The notes beneath the pieces are model-generated. The model made no database searches. It was not told the DNA's origin and saw only the letters and a list, made by a program, of their open reading frames with translations. Position numbers and translations under genes: made by a program. Shown here piece by piece: positions 25,230 to 33,408 of a stretch of 55,326 nt of DNA. Positions within the stretch are counted from its first letter, which is position 1. Each line of letters opens with the position of its first letter. Origin of the DNA: Anaerolineae bacterium (GTDB taxonomy: Bacteria; Chloroflexota; Anaerolineae; UBA3071); NCBI GenBank assembly GCA_029907105.1, contig JARYMM010000002.1, forward strand, positions 82,992-138,317. Reading direction: 5' to 3'.

Positions 25230-26234
25230 ATGAGTACGACGACCCCTTGGACCCAGGCGGCCCTTGCCGAAGACCGCGCCGATGTCTACTTCGCCCACAC
25301 CCAGGCCATCCTGCGGCAGGAAGGGCTGAATCCGGTGGTGACGATGGAGGTTTTTCCCAGCCGGGATGGGGTGCTGTGCGGCATGAAGGAGGTGCTGGCG
25401 CTGCTGCGGCAGGTGCTGCCGGCGGATCGTTCCGAGGTGTGGGCTTTGGAAGAGGGCGAAGCGATGGAGGCTAAGGAGGTGGTGTTGCGCATCACCGGCC
25501 CTTATCAGAGTTTCGGCCTCTACGAGACGGCCATCCTGGGCATCCTGGCCCATGAGAGCGGTTGGGCGACGGCGGCGCGGGCCTGCGTGCGGGCGGCCGG
25601 CGATACGCCGGTGATCAGTTTCGGGGCGCGTCATGTGCACCCGGCTGTGGCCCCCTACATGGAGTATGCGGCGATTGTCGGCGGTTGCGTCGGCTGCGCC
25701 ACGCCGGCCGGAGCGGCCCTGGCGGGGATTGAGCCGTCAGGCACCATTCCTCACGCCCTCATCCTTTGCATGGGCGATACGGTGGCGGCGACGCAGGCTT
25801 TTGATCGCGTCATTGACCCCCGCGTGCCGCGCATTGCTTTGGTGGATACCTTCAAGGACGAAGCGGAAGAGAGCCTGCGTGTGGCGCGGGCGATGGGGGA
25901 GCGGCTGTGGGGGGTGCGGCTGGACACGCCGGCGGAACGAGGGCGGGTGACGCCGGACCTGGTCATCGAAGTGCGGGCACGGCTGGATCAGGCCGGGTAT
26001 CAGCATGTGCGCATCGTGGTCAGCGGCGGCATTGACCCGGAGCGCATCATGCTGTTCAAGGAGCGCGGCGCGCCGGTGGACGCCTATGGCGTGGGCAGCG
26101 CGATTTCCAGCGCGCCGCCCATAGACTTCACCGCCGATATCAAGGTGATCGAGGGACGGCCGGTGGCCAAGCGCGGCCGCATCCCCGGCATCACGCCCAA
26201 TCCGCGGCTGAAAAGGCAACGAGTGAACGAGTAA
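25230..26234 (+). CDS. Nicotinate phosphoribosyltransferase-like protein
   Basis: A 334-aa member of the type II PRTase group that includes nicotinate phosphoribosyltransferase, which makes nicotinate mononucleotide from nicotinate and PRPP. Motifs are FGARHVHPAVAPYMEYAA, LVDTFKDEAEES, IVVSGGIDPERI and AYGVGSAIS. The start at 25230 has GAGGAG upstream; the frame before it is repeat DNA. With the cysteine hydrolase it forms a probable two-step nicotinamide salvage pair. Confidence 0.82.
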   Translation: MSTTTPWTQAALAEDRADVYFAHTQAILRQEGLNPVVTMEVFPSRDGVLCGMKEVLALLRQVLPADRSEVWALEEGEAMEAKEVVLRITGPYQSFGLYETAILGILAHESGWATAARACVRAAGDTPVISFGARHVHPAVAPYMEYAAIVGGCVGCATPAGAALAGIEPSGTIPHALILCMGDTVAATQAFDRVIDPRVPRIALVDTFKDEAEESLRVARAMGERLWGVRLDTPAERGRVTPDLVIEVRARLDQAGYQHVRIVVSGGIDPERIMLFKERGAPVDAYGVGSAISSAPPIDFTADIKVIEGRPVAKRGRIPGITPNPRLKRQRVNE

Positions 26235-26267
26235 CGAGGCAACGGGGCCTCGTCGCCTCGTTACCCA

Positions 26268-27704
26268 TTACCCCGCCTGCTGTCCCCCCTCCCCTCGCGG
26301 GCTGATGATGCGGATGATGCGGTCGAGCAGTTCGTAGATGAAGGTCTGGCGGATACCGGCGATGGCCGCCACCAGCCAGGGGAAGTACTGAGCGGTCTTG
26401 CCGGCCTGCGGCGAGGAGATGTCTGTCTGCATGGCCAGGAAACCGCCGGCGATGATCAGGTAGACGATGATCCCCAGCACCATGCCCTGGATGGGCTGCA
26501 CCATGTACCAGAGGTTGTACTGCGGGTCGTAATCCTGCTGGTCGGAAACGTGCCACCACATGCTCCAGAGGGCACAGATCACGCCGCCGATGCCCCCTAC
26601 CAGCATCGTCCCCCAGACAGGGAAGATGTCCAGCATGGACGAAGCAGCCGTCCCGCTGAGCCAGCCGATCCAGGCCCCCAAAGGTTTCTCGAAGACCAGC
26701 CCGATGAACAGGAGCAAGGCCCAGCCCACCTCGTACAGGAGCAGCCGGGGCCAGTATTTGCCGGCGATCTTGCGGCTCTCCTCGGTGCGGTTGATGAGGG
26801 TGCGCGCGGCCTGCATGCGCAGTTCGGCATCGGCAAAGGCGTAGGGGCGTTCCAGCAGGATCGTCCGTGCCTGATGCAGCAGCTTCAGCGCCGTGCTGCT
26901 GTGCTGCTGGTGCGAGGCCAGGCGGGTGGAGGTGCGATCGTACAATCTGTCCACCTCTTCCATCAGTTCATCGCGCCGCTTGCGGGTGAGTTCGGCCAGG
27001 ATGCGCATCTGCTCTTCCGCCGTGTACTCGCGGGGGGTGATCTCGATTTCGGGCGTCACCTGCTCACCGGGGCCGGGCGGGACCAGCGTGGCCAGCTCGC
27101 CGGCGGGGATGTCCATCAGGATGCCCCCGATGCGCAGGGAGACAGGCCGTTCCTCTGCGGCGGCTTTGGCCTCCGGTGGCGGGCCGACGACACTGGGTTC
27201 CGCCACAGCCGGGGGGAGAGGGCTGCGCGTCGGCGGCCTGTAGGCGCTGGGAGGAGCCGCCTCGGCGGCTTCCTCTGCTTCCGGGGCCACCTCCCCTGCT
27301 TCCGCCGCGGCCGCCGTCTCCTCGGCCAGCGCCTGGGCTGTTTCCTGGGCGGAAGGTCCCGCTGGGACCTCGGGCGGCGCGACCTCTTTCTCCTCCGGCG
27401 CGGGGACGAAAATCTCCTCTTTGATCTCCGAAGGTGGCCGGGCCGGCTGCCGCGTGCCCCGCGTGGGCGGGGCGGGTGACGGTTCGCCCTCTTCCTCCAG
27501 CCTGCCAGCCAGCGCTTCCTCGCTGAGCATGGAGTCCAGGACCTCTTCGGCTCTAGAGGCAGAGGAGGGGGTGGCGGCGGCAGGCACCGCCTGCCGTGCC
27601 GCCGGGGCGGCCGCTTCGGCTGTCTCGCTGAAGAGAGCATCTATCCCTTGCCCGATGATCTTCTCGCCGCGGCCGCTGATGCTAACGGTGCTTTTCTTCG
27701 CCAT
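26268..27704 (-). CDS. ParA-associated membrane protein with ParB-like N-terminal motif
   Basis: A 478-aa protein. The first 27 residues (GRGEKIIGQGIDALFSE) resemble the N-terminus of ParB (K-G-L-G-x-G-L-x-A-L), the part that contacts ParA. Residues 28-190 are Ala/Pro/Glu-rich and probably disordered; about 205-330 is helical and charged; four transmembrane helices follow (WALLLFIGLVF, MLVGGIGGVICALW, GMVLGIIVYLIIAGGF and a final amphipathic one). There is no ParB nuclease/HTH domain. It overlaps parA by 23 bases. No known family recognised; a membrane anchor for ParA is inferred. Confidence 0.72.
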   Translation of the reverse strand: MAKKSTVSISGRGEKIIGQGIDALFSETAEAAAPAARQAVPAAATPSSASRAEEVLDSMLSEEALAGRLEEEGEPSPAPPTRGTRQPARPPSEIKEEIFVPAPEEKEVAPPEVPAGPSAQETAQALAEETAAAAEAGEVAPEAEEAAEAAPPSAYRPPTRSPLPPAVAEPSVVGPPPEAKAAAEERPVSLRIGGILMDIPAGELATLVPPGPGEQVTPEIEITPREYTAEEQMRILAELTRKRRDELMEEVDRLYDRTSTRLASHQQHSSTALKLLHQARTILLERPYAFADAELRMQAARTLINRTEESRKIAGKYWPRLLLYEVGWALLLFIGLVFEKPLGAWIGWLSGTAASSMLDIFPVWGTMLVGGIGGVICALWSMWWHVSDQQDYDPQYNLWYMVQPIQGMVLGIIVYLIIAGGFLAMQTDISSPQAGKTAQYFPWLVAAIAGIRQTFIYELLDRIIRIISPRGEGGQQAG

Positions 27705-28455
27705 GGATGATCACCTCCGCCAGATCACGGTAAGCCTGAGCGCCGGGATGGCTGCTGGCGTACTCAAGGATTGGCTGATGGGCCGCCGGCGCTTCGGCAA
27801 AACGAATGCTTTTCCTGATCACGATGTCGAAAACCTTCTCTCCCAGGAAAGAGCGCAGCTCATCCAACACTTCGCGCGTGTGGATCGTGCGCGGGTCGTA
27901 CATGGTTCCCAGAATGCCCAGCACGCGCAACTGGGGGTTCAGACGCTTTTTGACGCGGGAGATGGTTTGGATCAACATGCCCATGGCCCGCATGGCCAGA
28001 AACTCGCAGATGATGGGGATCAGCACCTCGTCTGCGGCGGTGAGCGCATTGATGGTGAGCAAGCCCAGGTTGGGGCCACAGTCAATGAGAACAAACGCGT
28101 ACTGCTGACGGATATCCTCCAGGGCATCCCGCAACAGGTACTCTCGTCCCAAGGCGGAGACCAGCTCTGCCTCGGCGGCGGCCAGGTCAATGTTGGCCGG
28201 CACCAGGTCGAGGAAAGGCCGCACAGGGTGAATGACCGCCGCCAGAGGGAAATCGGAGCCGGTGAGCACGTTATATATGGTGTGCTCCAGGGTATCCGGC
28301 TGCAGGCCGAAACTGTTGGAGAGGGCGGCCTGAGGGTCCAGGTCAATGAGCAACGTCCGTTGCTGACGCTCGGCCAGGGCGGCCCCCAGGTTGATGACGG
28401 TGGTGGTTTTGCCGACGCCCCCTTTCTGGTTGACGACGGCGATGACTCGGCCCAT
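27682..28455 (-). CDS. parA: ParA/Soj-family ATPase
   Basis: A 257-aa ParA-family ATPase. The deviant Walker A is NQKGGVGKTTTVINLG, Walker A' TLLIDLDPQAAL and Walker B FVLIDCGPNLG. The start is at MGRVIAVVN with AGAGGA upstream; the frame extends six residues further. It usually partitions DNA or positions protein clusters on the nucleoid. The next gene is not ParB but a membrane protein, so the cargo may be membrane-bound. Confidence 0.9.
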   Translation of the reverse strand: MGRVIAVVNQKGGVGKTTTVINLGAALAERQQRTLLIDLDPQAALSNSFGLQPDTLEHTIYNVLTGSDFPLAAVIHPVRPFLDLVPANIDLAAAEAELVSALGREYLLRDALEDIRQQYAFVLIDCGPNLGLLTINALTAADEVLIPIICEFLAMRAMGMLIQTISRVKKRLNPQLRVLGILGTMYDPRTIHTREVLDELRSFLGEKVFDIVIRKSIRFAEAPAAHQPILEYASSHPGAQAYRDLAEVIIHGEEKHR

Positions 28456-28496
28456 GCTGGTCCTCTCGCTCACGACGAAGTTGCCGACGCGGTGAT

Positions 28497-28505
28497 ATTA
28501 TACCA
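28497..28505 (-). promoter_or_regulatory. Extended -10 promoter of parA
   Basis: TGGTATAAT on the minus strand (TATAAT at 28502-28497) with no good -35. Predicted start is near 28490, about 35 bases before the ATG. Confidence 0.6.
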
Positions 28506-28542
28506 TATCTCACCAAATGGCGAAAAACATCACGACGGGCTT

Positions 28543-28640
28543 GGGCGTGCGCAGCGGAAGCCCGGAGAGTACGAGGGGTGTCCCCTCGTTTACCCCCACC
28601 CTTACACGTTGTGGCTTGCGCCCAATTCCCCTGGTCACTC
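28543..28640. repeat. Family E palindromic repeat copy 2
   Basis: Begins GGGCGTGCGCAGCGGAAGCC and runs to CTTGCGCCCAATTCC, with GAGGGGTGTCCCCTC in the centre. The ends form an inverted pair (GCGTGCGCAGCG versus GGGCGCAAGC). 28641-28745 is further low-complexity repeat DNA without a gene. Confidence 0.65.
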
Positions 28641-28747
28641 CCCCATCAAGAGGGAGGGGCTTGCACGAATTCCCCTCCCCTGGTGGGAGGAGTTAGGGAG
28701 GGGGGAGTGGAGATGGCGGCAGCAAGCCCATAACTCGCCAAGGAATT

Positions 28748-28784
28748 GAAATGCACCCGCCGGGAGGGTGCATTTCAGTTTTTT
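28748..28784 (+). terminator. Intrinsic-terminator-like hairpin
   Basis: GAAATGCACCC (28748-28758) pairs perfectly with GGGTGCATTTC (28766-28776), followed by AGTTTTTT. A degenerate second copy of the stem sits at about 29081-29107, so it may be part of a repeat rather than the end of a gene. No plus-strand gene ends here. Confidence 0.55.
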
Positions 28785-28790
28785 GGAAAT

Positions 28791-29045
28791 GTCATTGCGA
28801 GCCGAAGGCGAAGCAATCTCCTGCCAGTTAGTGGGAGATTGCCCTTCGGCAAAGCTCAGGGCAGGCTTCGGCACAACCTGCGCGCCTACTCGAAACTTGC
28901 CTGTCATTGCGAGCCGAAGGCGAAGCAATCTCCGCCTCGGGACTTGGGGATTGCTTCGTCGGCAAGAACCGCCTCCTCGCAATGACAGCAGGAAGTTTCT
29001 GTCCTTTAGAATGGCGGGCCGCGCCATGGCCAACTCGCAATGACA
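28791..29045. repeat. Cluster of GTCATTGCGAG palindromic repeats
   Basis: GTCATTGCGAGCC occurs at about 28793 and 28913, and CTCGCAATGACA at about 28977 and 29033 in inverted orientation. Between them are GAAGCAATCTCC and GGAGATTGC pieces. Such elements resemble dispersed MITEs of many Chloroflexota genomes. Nothing is encoded. Confidence 0.65.
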
Positions 29046-29106
29046 CAGGCCAGGCTGGCTCTCGCTCTCGCCACTAAAGTGAAATACACCCCGCCGGGAA
29101 GGCGAT

Positions 29107-29135
29107 TTGACGCCCGTTTACATCGGTGGTATCAT
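29107..29135 (+). promoter_or_regulatory. Promoter of the methyltransferase gene
   Basis: TTGACG (29107-29112), 17-base spacer, TATCAT (29130-29135); 25 bases before the ATG at 29161. Confidence 0.65.
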
Positions 29136-29160
29136 GTGCAGAGAGCGAAACGGAGTGGGC

Positions 29161-29940
29161 ATGGCGATGGGTGAGGCTCATTGGCAAAAAGACGTCGCTG
29201 CCGCTCGCGGTGTGCCTTCCCTGGTCTGGCGGGCAGGGCAGGAGCGACGGCTGGGGATGATGCAGCATTGGGCCCAGCTCGCCGGGGCGCGTATCCTGGT
29301 GGATGGCTGCGGTGTGGGGATGTACGTGCGGGCGCTGCGCCAATTCACGCCGCACGTCTGGGGGCTGGACATCGAAGCGGAGCGGGTGGCGGAAGCGCAG
29401 GCCGCCGTGCCCGATGCCCGGTTACAGGTCGCCGACGGGGAGGCGCTGCCCTACGCCGACGACAGCTTCGATGTCGTCCTCAGCCACGAGGTGATCGAGC
29501 ACGTGGGCGACGATCGGCAGGTGCTGGCCGAAATGCTGCGCGTGCTGCGGCCTGGCGGGCGGCTGCTGCTCTTTTGCCCCAACCGCCTCTATCCCTTCGA
29601 GACCCACGGCCACTACTGGCGGGGCCGCTACCACTTCGGCAACACCCCGCTCATCAACTGGCTGCCCGGCTGCTGGCGTGACCGGCTGGCTCCGCATGTG
29701 CGGGCCTACACGCGGCGTGACCTGCGCCGACTCCTCGCCGGACTGCCGGCGCGCCTGGTTCAGCATACGCAAATCTACCCCGGTTTCGACAACATCGTGG
29801 CCCGCTGGCCTACGCTGGGCCGCTGGCTGCGCCGCGTCATCTATGCCCTGGAGCGCACCCCTCTGCGCGCCTTTGGCCTGAGCCACTTCCTGGTGGTGGA
29901 AAAGATGGATGAAGAGCCGAGGTCAGGCCAGGCCATCTGA
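29161..29940 (+). CDS. SAM-dependent methyltransferase (type 11)
   Basis: A 259-aa class I methyltransferase. Motif I is ILVDGCGVGMYVRAL, motif II VWGLDIEAERV, and the post-I region SFDVVLSHEVIEHVGDD, followed by MLRVLRPGGRLLLFCPN. The C-terminal half has YWRGRYHFGNTP, as in methyltransferases near glycosyl/lipid genes. The start at 29161 fits the promoter and GGAG. The substrate is unknown. Confidence 0.82.
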   Translation: MAMGEAHWQKDVAAARGVPSLVWRAGQERRLGMMQHWAQLAGARILVDGCGVGMYVRALRQFTPHVWGLDIEAERVAEAQAAVPDARLQVADGEALPYADDSFDVVLSHEVIEHVGDDRQVLAEMLRVLRPGGRLLLFCPNRLYPFETHGHYWRGRYHFGNTPLINWLPGCWRDRLAPHVRAYTRRDLRRLLAGLPARLVQHTQIYPGFDNIVARWPTLGRWLRRVIYALERTPLRAFGLSHFLVVEKMDEEPRSGQAI

Positions 29941-29977
29941 AGTGTTTCAGGTTTGGAAGGTTCCGCGTTTCGGGTTC

Positions 29978-30073
29978 GTTGCCTCGTTGCCCTGTTGCCC
30001 CGTTGCCTCGTTGCCTCATTGCCTCGTTGCCTTGTTGCCTCGTTGCCCCGTTGCCTCGCTGCCTCGTTGCCTG
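29978..30073. repeat. Tandem array of an 8-bp unit (12 copies)
   Basis: Twelve head-to-tail copies of GTTGCCTC with single-base variants (GTTGCCCC, ATTGCCTC, GCTGCCTC and others). It lies between the convergent methyltransferase and cytochrome genes. A related fragment (GTAACGAGGCAACG) sits at about 26228. The unit length and lack of spacers rule out CRISPR. Confidence 0.85.
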
Positions 30074-30085
30074 GTTCCTGACTGC

Positions 30086-30856
30086 CTACGGCGCGGCGTG
30101 GCATCTCAGGCAGCTTTCGTTCCCCAACCCTGCGTGGTCGGCCGGGAAAGGCATGGCCTTGTCCGCGCCGTGGCAGAAGAGGCAATCCTCCTGACCTTGC
30201 AGGCCGTGAGGGATTGGCGGTGCGGCGGTTTGTGGAGTGGGGGCAACCGGCGCGGCTTCCCCGCCGCTGAGCCAGGCGTGGATCAGGCTCAGGTCGTCGT
30301 CGCCGATCCAGGTCCCGCTTTGCTCGAAGGCCGGATCGTCCGGAGCCGTGGCTATAGGCGGCATGCGGGCGGAAAGCGGTGTTCGCGTCCGCTGCCGGAA
30401 GGTGTCGAAGTCAAGGTTCGTGCCGGCCAGGGCTGGGCCAAAGGCCCCTTCGCCCCCGTAGCCGTGGCACTGGCGACAGGAAAGCCCCGGCCGCTCCTGC
30501 CAGATGGCCTGCCCCTGCCCGGCAGCGCTGCCTGCGGCCGGGCGGGCCGGCGCCGGTTGCACGTCATGGCAGATGGTGCAGGTTTCGTTCGAGCGGCCTT
30601 CGTGATCGGCAGGCATGGCCAGGGGCTCTCCCTGGCTGTGGCAGAGGAGGCATTCCTCCCGCCCGGCGATCGGATGAGGGATCAGGCGCGCCGAAACGCT
30701 GACGGCCGTAGGCGAGGGGGCCGCCGGCGCTGAAGATGGTGTCGGCGACGGGGAGGCGGCCTGGCCACAGGCGCCGGTCATGGAGATGATGGTCAGGATC
30801 AACAAGAGCAGAACCCAGACAGGCAGGGTGGTCTGGTGCTTCTGACGTGAGGACAT
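30086..30856 (-). CDS. Pentaheme c-type cytochrome lipoprotein
   Basis: A 256-aa exported protein with a lipobox-like ISMTGAC at residues 24-30, then a Ser/Pro/Ala linker. Five CxxCH heme sites are visible: CLLCH, CTICH, CRQCH, CLFCH and CLRCH. The central CRQCHGYGGEGAFGPAL region, with a later ARMPPIA, looks like a monoheme cytochrome c domain; the first and last pairs share a repeat unit (HGLQGQEDCLFCH, FPADHAGLGNESC). It begins 8 bases after the DksA-like gene. Likely role: electron transfer outside the membrane; partner unknown. Confidence 0.82.
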   Translation of the reverse strand: MSSRQKHQTTLPVWVLLLLILTIISMTGACGQAASPSPTPSSAPAAPSPTAVSVSARLIPHPIAGREECLLCHSQGEPLAMPADHEGRSNETCTICHDVQPAPARPAAGSAAGQGQAIWQERPGLSCRQCHGYGGEGAFGPALAGTNLDFDTFRQRTRTPLSARMPPIATAPDDPAFEQSGTWIGDDDLSLIHAWLSGGEAAPVAPTPQTAAPPIPHGLQGQEDCLFCHGADKAMPFPADHAGLGNESCLRCHAAP

Positions 30857-30864
30857 AGGTCAGG

Positions 30865-31185
30865 TTAGTAACGGATTTTTTGCGCACACTTGATGCACAA
30901 AGTGGTATCGGGCAGGATTTCCAGCCGCTCGGGCTCGATTGGCGCGCCACAGCGCTCGCAGATGCCGTATTCCCCCTCTTCCAGGCTTCTCAGAGCGTCC
31001 TCCAGGGAAGCAATCTTGGCCTGGACGCGTTCACGCAGGGCCAGATTCAGCTCCCATTCGAAAATCTCTGGGCCGCCTTCTCCGATGCCGAGGTCGGGGC
31101 GATGGGCCAGCTTTTCTTCCAGGCGCGCCAATTCTTCCCGCGCGTCGGCCAATTCTCTATGTAGTCTAGCCTTTTGCTCTTGCAT
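30865..31185 (-). CDS. DksA/TraR-family zinc-finger protein
   Basis: A 106-aa protein: an N-terminal coiled-coil (LADAREELARLEEKL), then a C4 zinc finger CERCGAPIEPERLEILPD and CIKCAQ. Such proteins bind RNA polymerase through its secondary channel and modulate initiation. It is shorter than E. coli DksA (151 aa), more like TraR/YbiI-type. It is directly followed by the cytochrome gene. Confidence 0.85.
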   Translation of the reverse strand: MQEQKARLHRELADAREELARLEEKLAHRPDLGIGEGGPEIFEWELNLALRERVQAKIASLEDALRSLEEGEYGICERCGAPIEPERLEILPDTTLCIKCAQKIRY

Positions 31186-31592
31186 CGGCTACTCTCTGCC
31201 TGTCAGCTTCCAGCGGCGCTCACCGCTGTCTGTTTCCGAATAGACGATGAACACGCCCGCTTGCAGAGTGAATCTCTCGCTGATGAACGGGGGACTCGAG
31301 TCCTGGCAAGCCCCACGGAAAACAGAAGCTCACGACGGCCCCCCATCGTGGGGGATAGGAGAGCGCTGCTTTCCTGCCAATACAGCACGGTGGAAGTCCC
31401 TCGGTAGTTTGTCATGCTGAGGAGCGAGGCAACGAAGCGTCTCCCCTGCGCCAGGCAGGTGGTCTCACACGATGTGACCGAGATTCTTCGCCTCGTTCAG
31501 AATGAGGGGAGCTACCGAAGGATTTACGCCGGGTGCACCAGGCTTGACCATCTGGCGAGAGCGGTTTGTGATCTTCTGAGTGAAGGGGCCGG
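31186..31592. other. Gap between infA and the DksA-like gene
   Basis: No gene seen in about 400 bases. It includes a GTCATGCTGAGGAGCGAGGC/ACGAAGCGTCTC repeat at about 31411 and an inverted CCCCCCATCGTGGGGG at about 31339-31354. Confidence 0.5.
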
Positions 31593-31835
31593 CTACTCGG
31601 CCATGGGTTTTTTGTAGCGGTAGGTAATCCGCCCGCGAGTCAGGTCATAGGGGGACAGTTCCACGCGCACCCGGTCGCCCAGAAGCACGCGGATGTAATG
31701 CTTGCGCATCCTGCCGGACAGGTAAGCCAACACGGTGTGGCCGCTGTCCAGCTTGACGCGGAACTGCGTGCCGACCAAGGCCTCGATAACCGTGCCCTCT
31801 ACTTCCAGTTTCTCTTTGGATGGCTTCTCCGGCAT
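31593..31835 (-). CDS. infA: Translation initiation factor IF-1
   Basis: An 80-aa OB-fold protein that binds the 30S A site. The family core is intact: [37 protein letters not shown] and [16 protein letters not shown], with a short extra tail KKPMAE. The start MPEKPSKEK lies 8 bases after the rpsU stop; the frame open upstream overlaps rpsU and is not used. Confidence 0.95.
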   Translation of the reverse strand: MPEKPSKEKLEVEGTVIEALVGTQFRVKLDSGHTVLAYLSGRMRKHYIRVLLGDRVRVELSPYDLTRGRITYRYKKPMAE

Positions 31836-31843
31836 GGATTCTC

Positions 31844-32050
31844 TCACTCCGTATCCCGCCATGCCACCTTGCGCTGTTGTCGCCTGGCCTTGCGGATGGC
31901 TTTTTGTCGCTTGCGGCGCCGCAGTTCGCTAGGCGACACGTACCACCGCTTGCGTCGTACAGTGCTCAGGACTTTGGATCGCGTGACTTCCTTGCGGAAG
32001 CGCTTGAGCAGACTCTCCGGGGATTCTCCCGGTCGCAATTGAACAGAAAT
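31844..32050 (-). CDS. rpsU: Ribosomal protein bS21, probable AUU start
   Basis: A small basic ribosomal protein, 68 aa. The body ([20 protein letters not shown], then [16 protein letters not shown]) is clear bS21. In-frame codons before LRPGES are ATT TCT GTT CAA, and GGAGG (32064-32060) lies 9 bases before that ATT (32050-32048). No ATG, GTG or CTG is available; the only common alternative is TTG at 32038, 21 bases from the GGAGG. bS21 homologues start S-V-Q/E at this point, supporting AUU. It is followed by infA. Confidence 0.85.
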   Translation of the reverse strand: MSVQLRPGESPESLLKRFRKEVTRSKVLSTVRRKRWYVSPSELRRRKRQKAIRKARRQQRKVAWRDTE

Positions 32051-32091
32051 GGGAATTCACCTCCTTCTGGCTTTGATTGGCTGCGGACAAC

Positions 32092-32139
32092 AAAAAAGCC
32101 CGCTTGCTGGGTAACAGACAGGCACACAGGCAACCGGGC
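32092..32139 (-). terminator. Attenuator-like terminator in the rpsU leader
   Basis: On the minus strand GCCCGGTTGC (32139-32130) pairs with GCAAGCGGGC (32107-32098) with one G-G mismatch, followed by TTTTTTG. It lies about 240 nt below the promoter and just above the rpsU ribosome-binding site, so it would stop most transcripts before the gene unless controlled. The leader upstream has more inverted repeats (ATATTTG/CAAATAT and CACC/GGTG). Confidence 0.75.
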
Positions 32140-32294
32140 TTTTCACCTCTTGCCTCCAGGGCATTCTCCCTTTATATTTGCGATGGCCCCCTCCACAAAT
32201 ATCTTATGGTCGGTGGGTATCGCACCTTGCGAGATGGTGTGTACCTCTGTGCACCCACAGCCCCACTGGCCTTGTAGCTTGTCTGGCTGCGCCT

Positions 32295-32322
32295 ATTATA
32301 TCCAGATTGCCCAGAATGTCAA
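32295..32322 (-). promoter_or_regulatory. Strong sigma-70-type promoter of rpsU-infA
   Basis: Perfect TTGACA (32322-32317) and perfect TATAAT (32300-32295) with a 16-base spacer. It begins 26 bases before (in map order) the end of the anti-sigma gene, so rpsU is separately transcribed. Confidence 0.85.
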
Positions 32323-32347
32323 CTTGACGTATCCACAACGATAGTTC

Positions 32348-33346
32348 CTATCGCCACCTGCGCAACCACAGGGTTAGCCCCAGCAGGATGACCAACAGCG
32401 TGGCCAGGATAATCTCCAGCAGGCGGGTCAGGCTCCAGCGTGCGCCAGGCCGGGCTGTCGTCTCCGCCGGCGGGGGCGGCGCGGCCTGGGGCACGGGCAC
32501 GGCGGTCGGCGTGTAGGCCGGCAAGGTTGCAGTCTCTGCCGGAGCTACTGTGGGCGCAGGAGAAACGCTCTCCGCCATCGCGGCCGGTGCGGCCTCTTCC
32601 ACGGTTTCCGGGGCCGTCCAGGCCTCGAGGGCCGGCTCCACCGCCCCTCCCCCCACGCCTGCCCCCGGCGGTGCCTCCAGGGAGGGTGGAGTCTCTTCGG
32701 CCGTCACGGCCATAGCCCGCATGGGCAACTCTGCCGGCGCTTCGCCGGCCGGCGCGCCTTCCGCTTCGGCGATGGCTGCTTCGGCAGAGGGCGCAGGCGG
32801 GGCAGCCCTCTCCACCACGGCCTCTCTTTCCACCGCCACTGTCGCCGCCACCGCTTTCTGCACTTCGACCGGCTTCTCGACTTCGACCACTTTCTCGGCC
32901 ACAGCCGTTTCTTCCTTTACCTCCGGTGCTGCTTCCACGACGATGGTCTCCTGGACGGCCTTTTCTGCCACCATCGGCTGCGGCGCGGCGAAGCGGCCAG
33001 GCTGCCACAAGATGTCGCCGACGAGGACGGCGAGCAGCAGGGCGGCCACCAGCGCCGCAGTCCCCTGCAGGGTGCGCGCAAGCCAGGTTATCTGTCGGCG
33101 CACCGCCGCGCGCCCCACCTCAGCCTCTGCGAGGGTGAAGGCGCGAGGCACGCTTACGGGCGGGACGGTGCGCAGCAGTTGAGTGGTGTAGCGCAACGTC
33201 TCCAGCTCATGCGCGCAGGCGGCGCAGGCCGCCAGATGCTGCTCCACCTGTAGGCGTTCCTGGGCGGTGACCTGCCCATCCAGGTAGGCCGACAGATGTT
33301 CAACAGCGATATGCTTTTCTCTTCGTTGCCCTATACGTCCAAACAT
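32348..33346 (-). CDS. Membrane anti-sigma factor with zinc-binding domain
   Basis: A 332-aa protein: N-terminal zf-HC2 domain (EHLSAYLDGQVTAQERLQ, then HLAACAACAHELETL, the H-x3-C-x2-C pattern), transmembrane helix 1 (AALVAALLLAVLVGDILW), an extended Val/Glu/Ala/Pro-rich region of about 180 aa, and transmembrane helix 2 (LLEIILATLLVILLGLTLWL). It would hold the ECF sigma factor encoded just upstream. Two transmembrane helices with an outer disordered loop is less usual than the single-pass layout. Confidence 0.85.
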   Translation of the reverse strand: MFGRIGQRREKHIAVEHLSAYLDGQVTAQERLQVEQHLAACAACAHELETLRYTTQLLRTVPPVSVPRAFTLAEAEVGRAAVRRQITWLARTLQGTAALVAALLLAVLVGDILWQPGRFAAPQPMVAEKAVQETIVVEAAPEVKEETAVAEKVVEVEKPVEVQKAVAATVAVEREAVVERAAPPAPSAEAAIAEAEGAPAGEAPAELPMRAMAVTAEETPPSLEAPPGAGVGGGAVEPALEAWTAPETVEEAAPAAMAESVSPAPTVAPAETATLPAYTPTAVPVPQAAPPPPAETTARPGARWSLTRLLEIILATLLVILLGLTLWLRRWR

Positions 33347-33408
33347 GATCGCATCTATAGGGCTCCAGTTCCCCGCGCTGCCTCTTGGCTGACCGAATTG
33401 GCAAGTAT

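Noticed and set aside
29978..30073. CRISPR array
   Set aside because: The repeats are 8 bp, directly adjacent and without spacers; no cas genes nearby.
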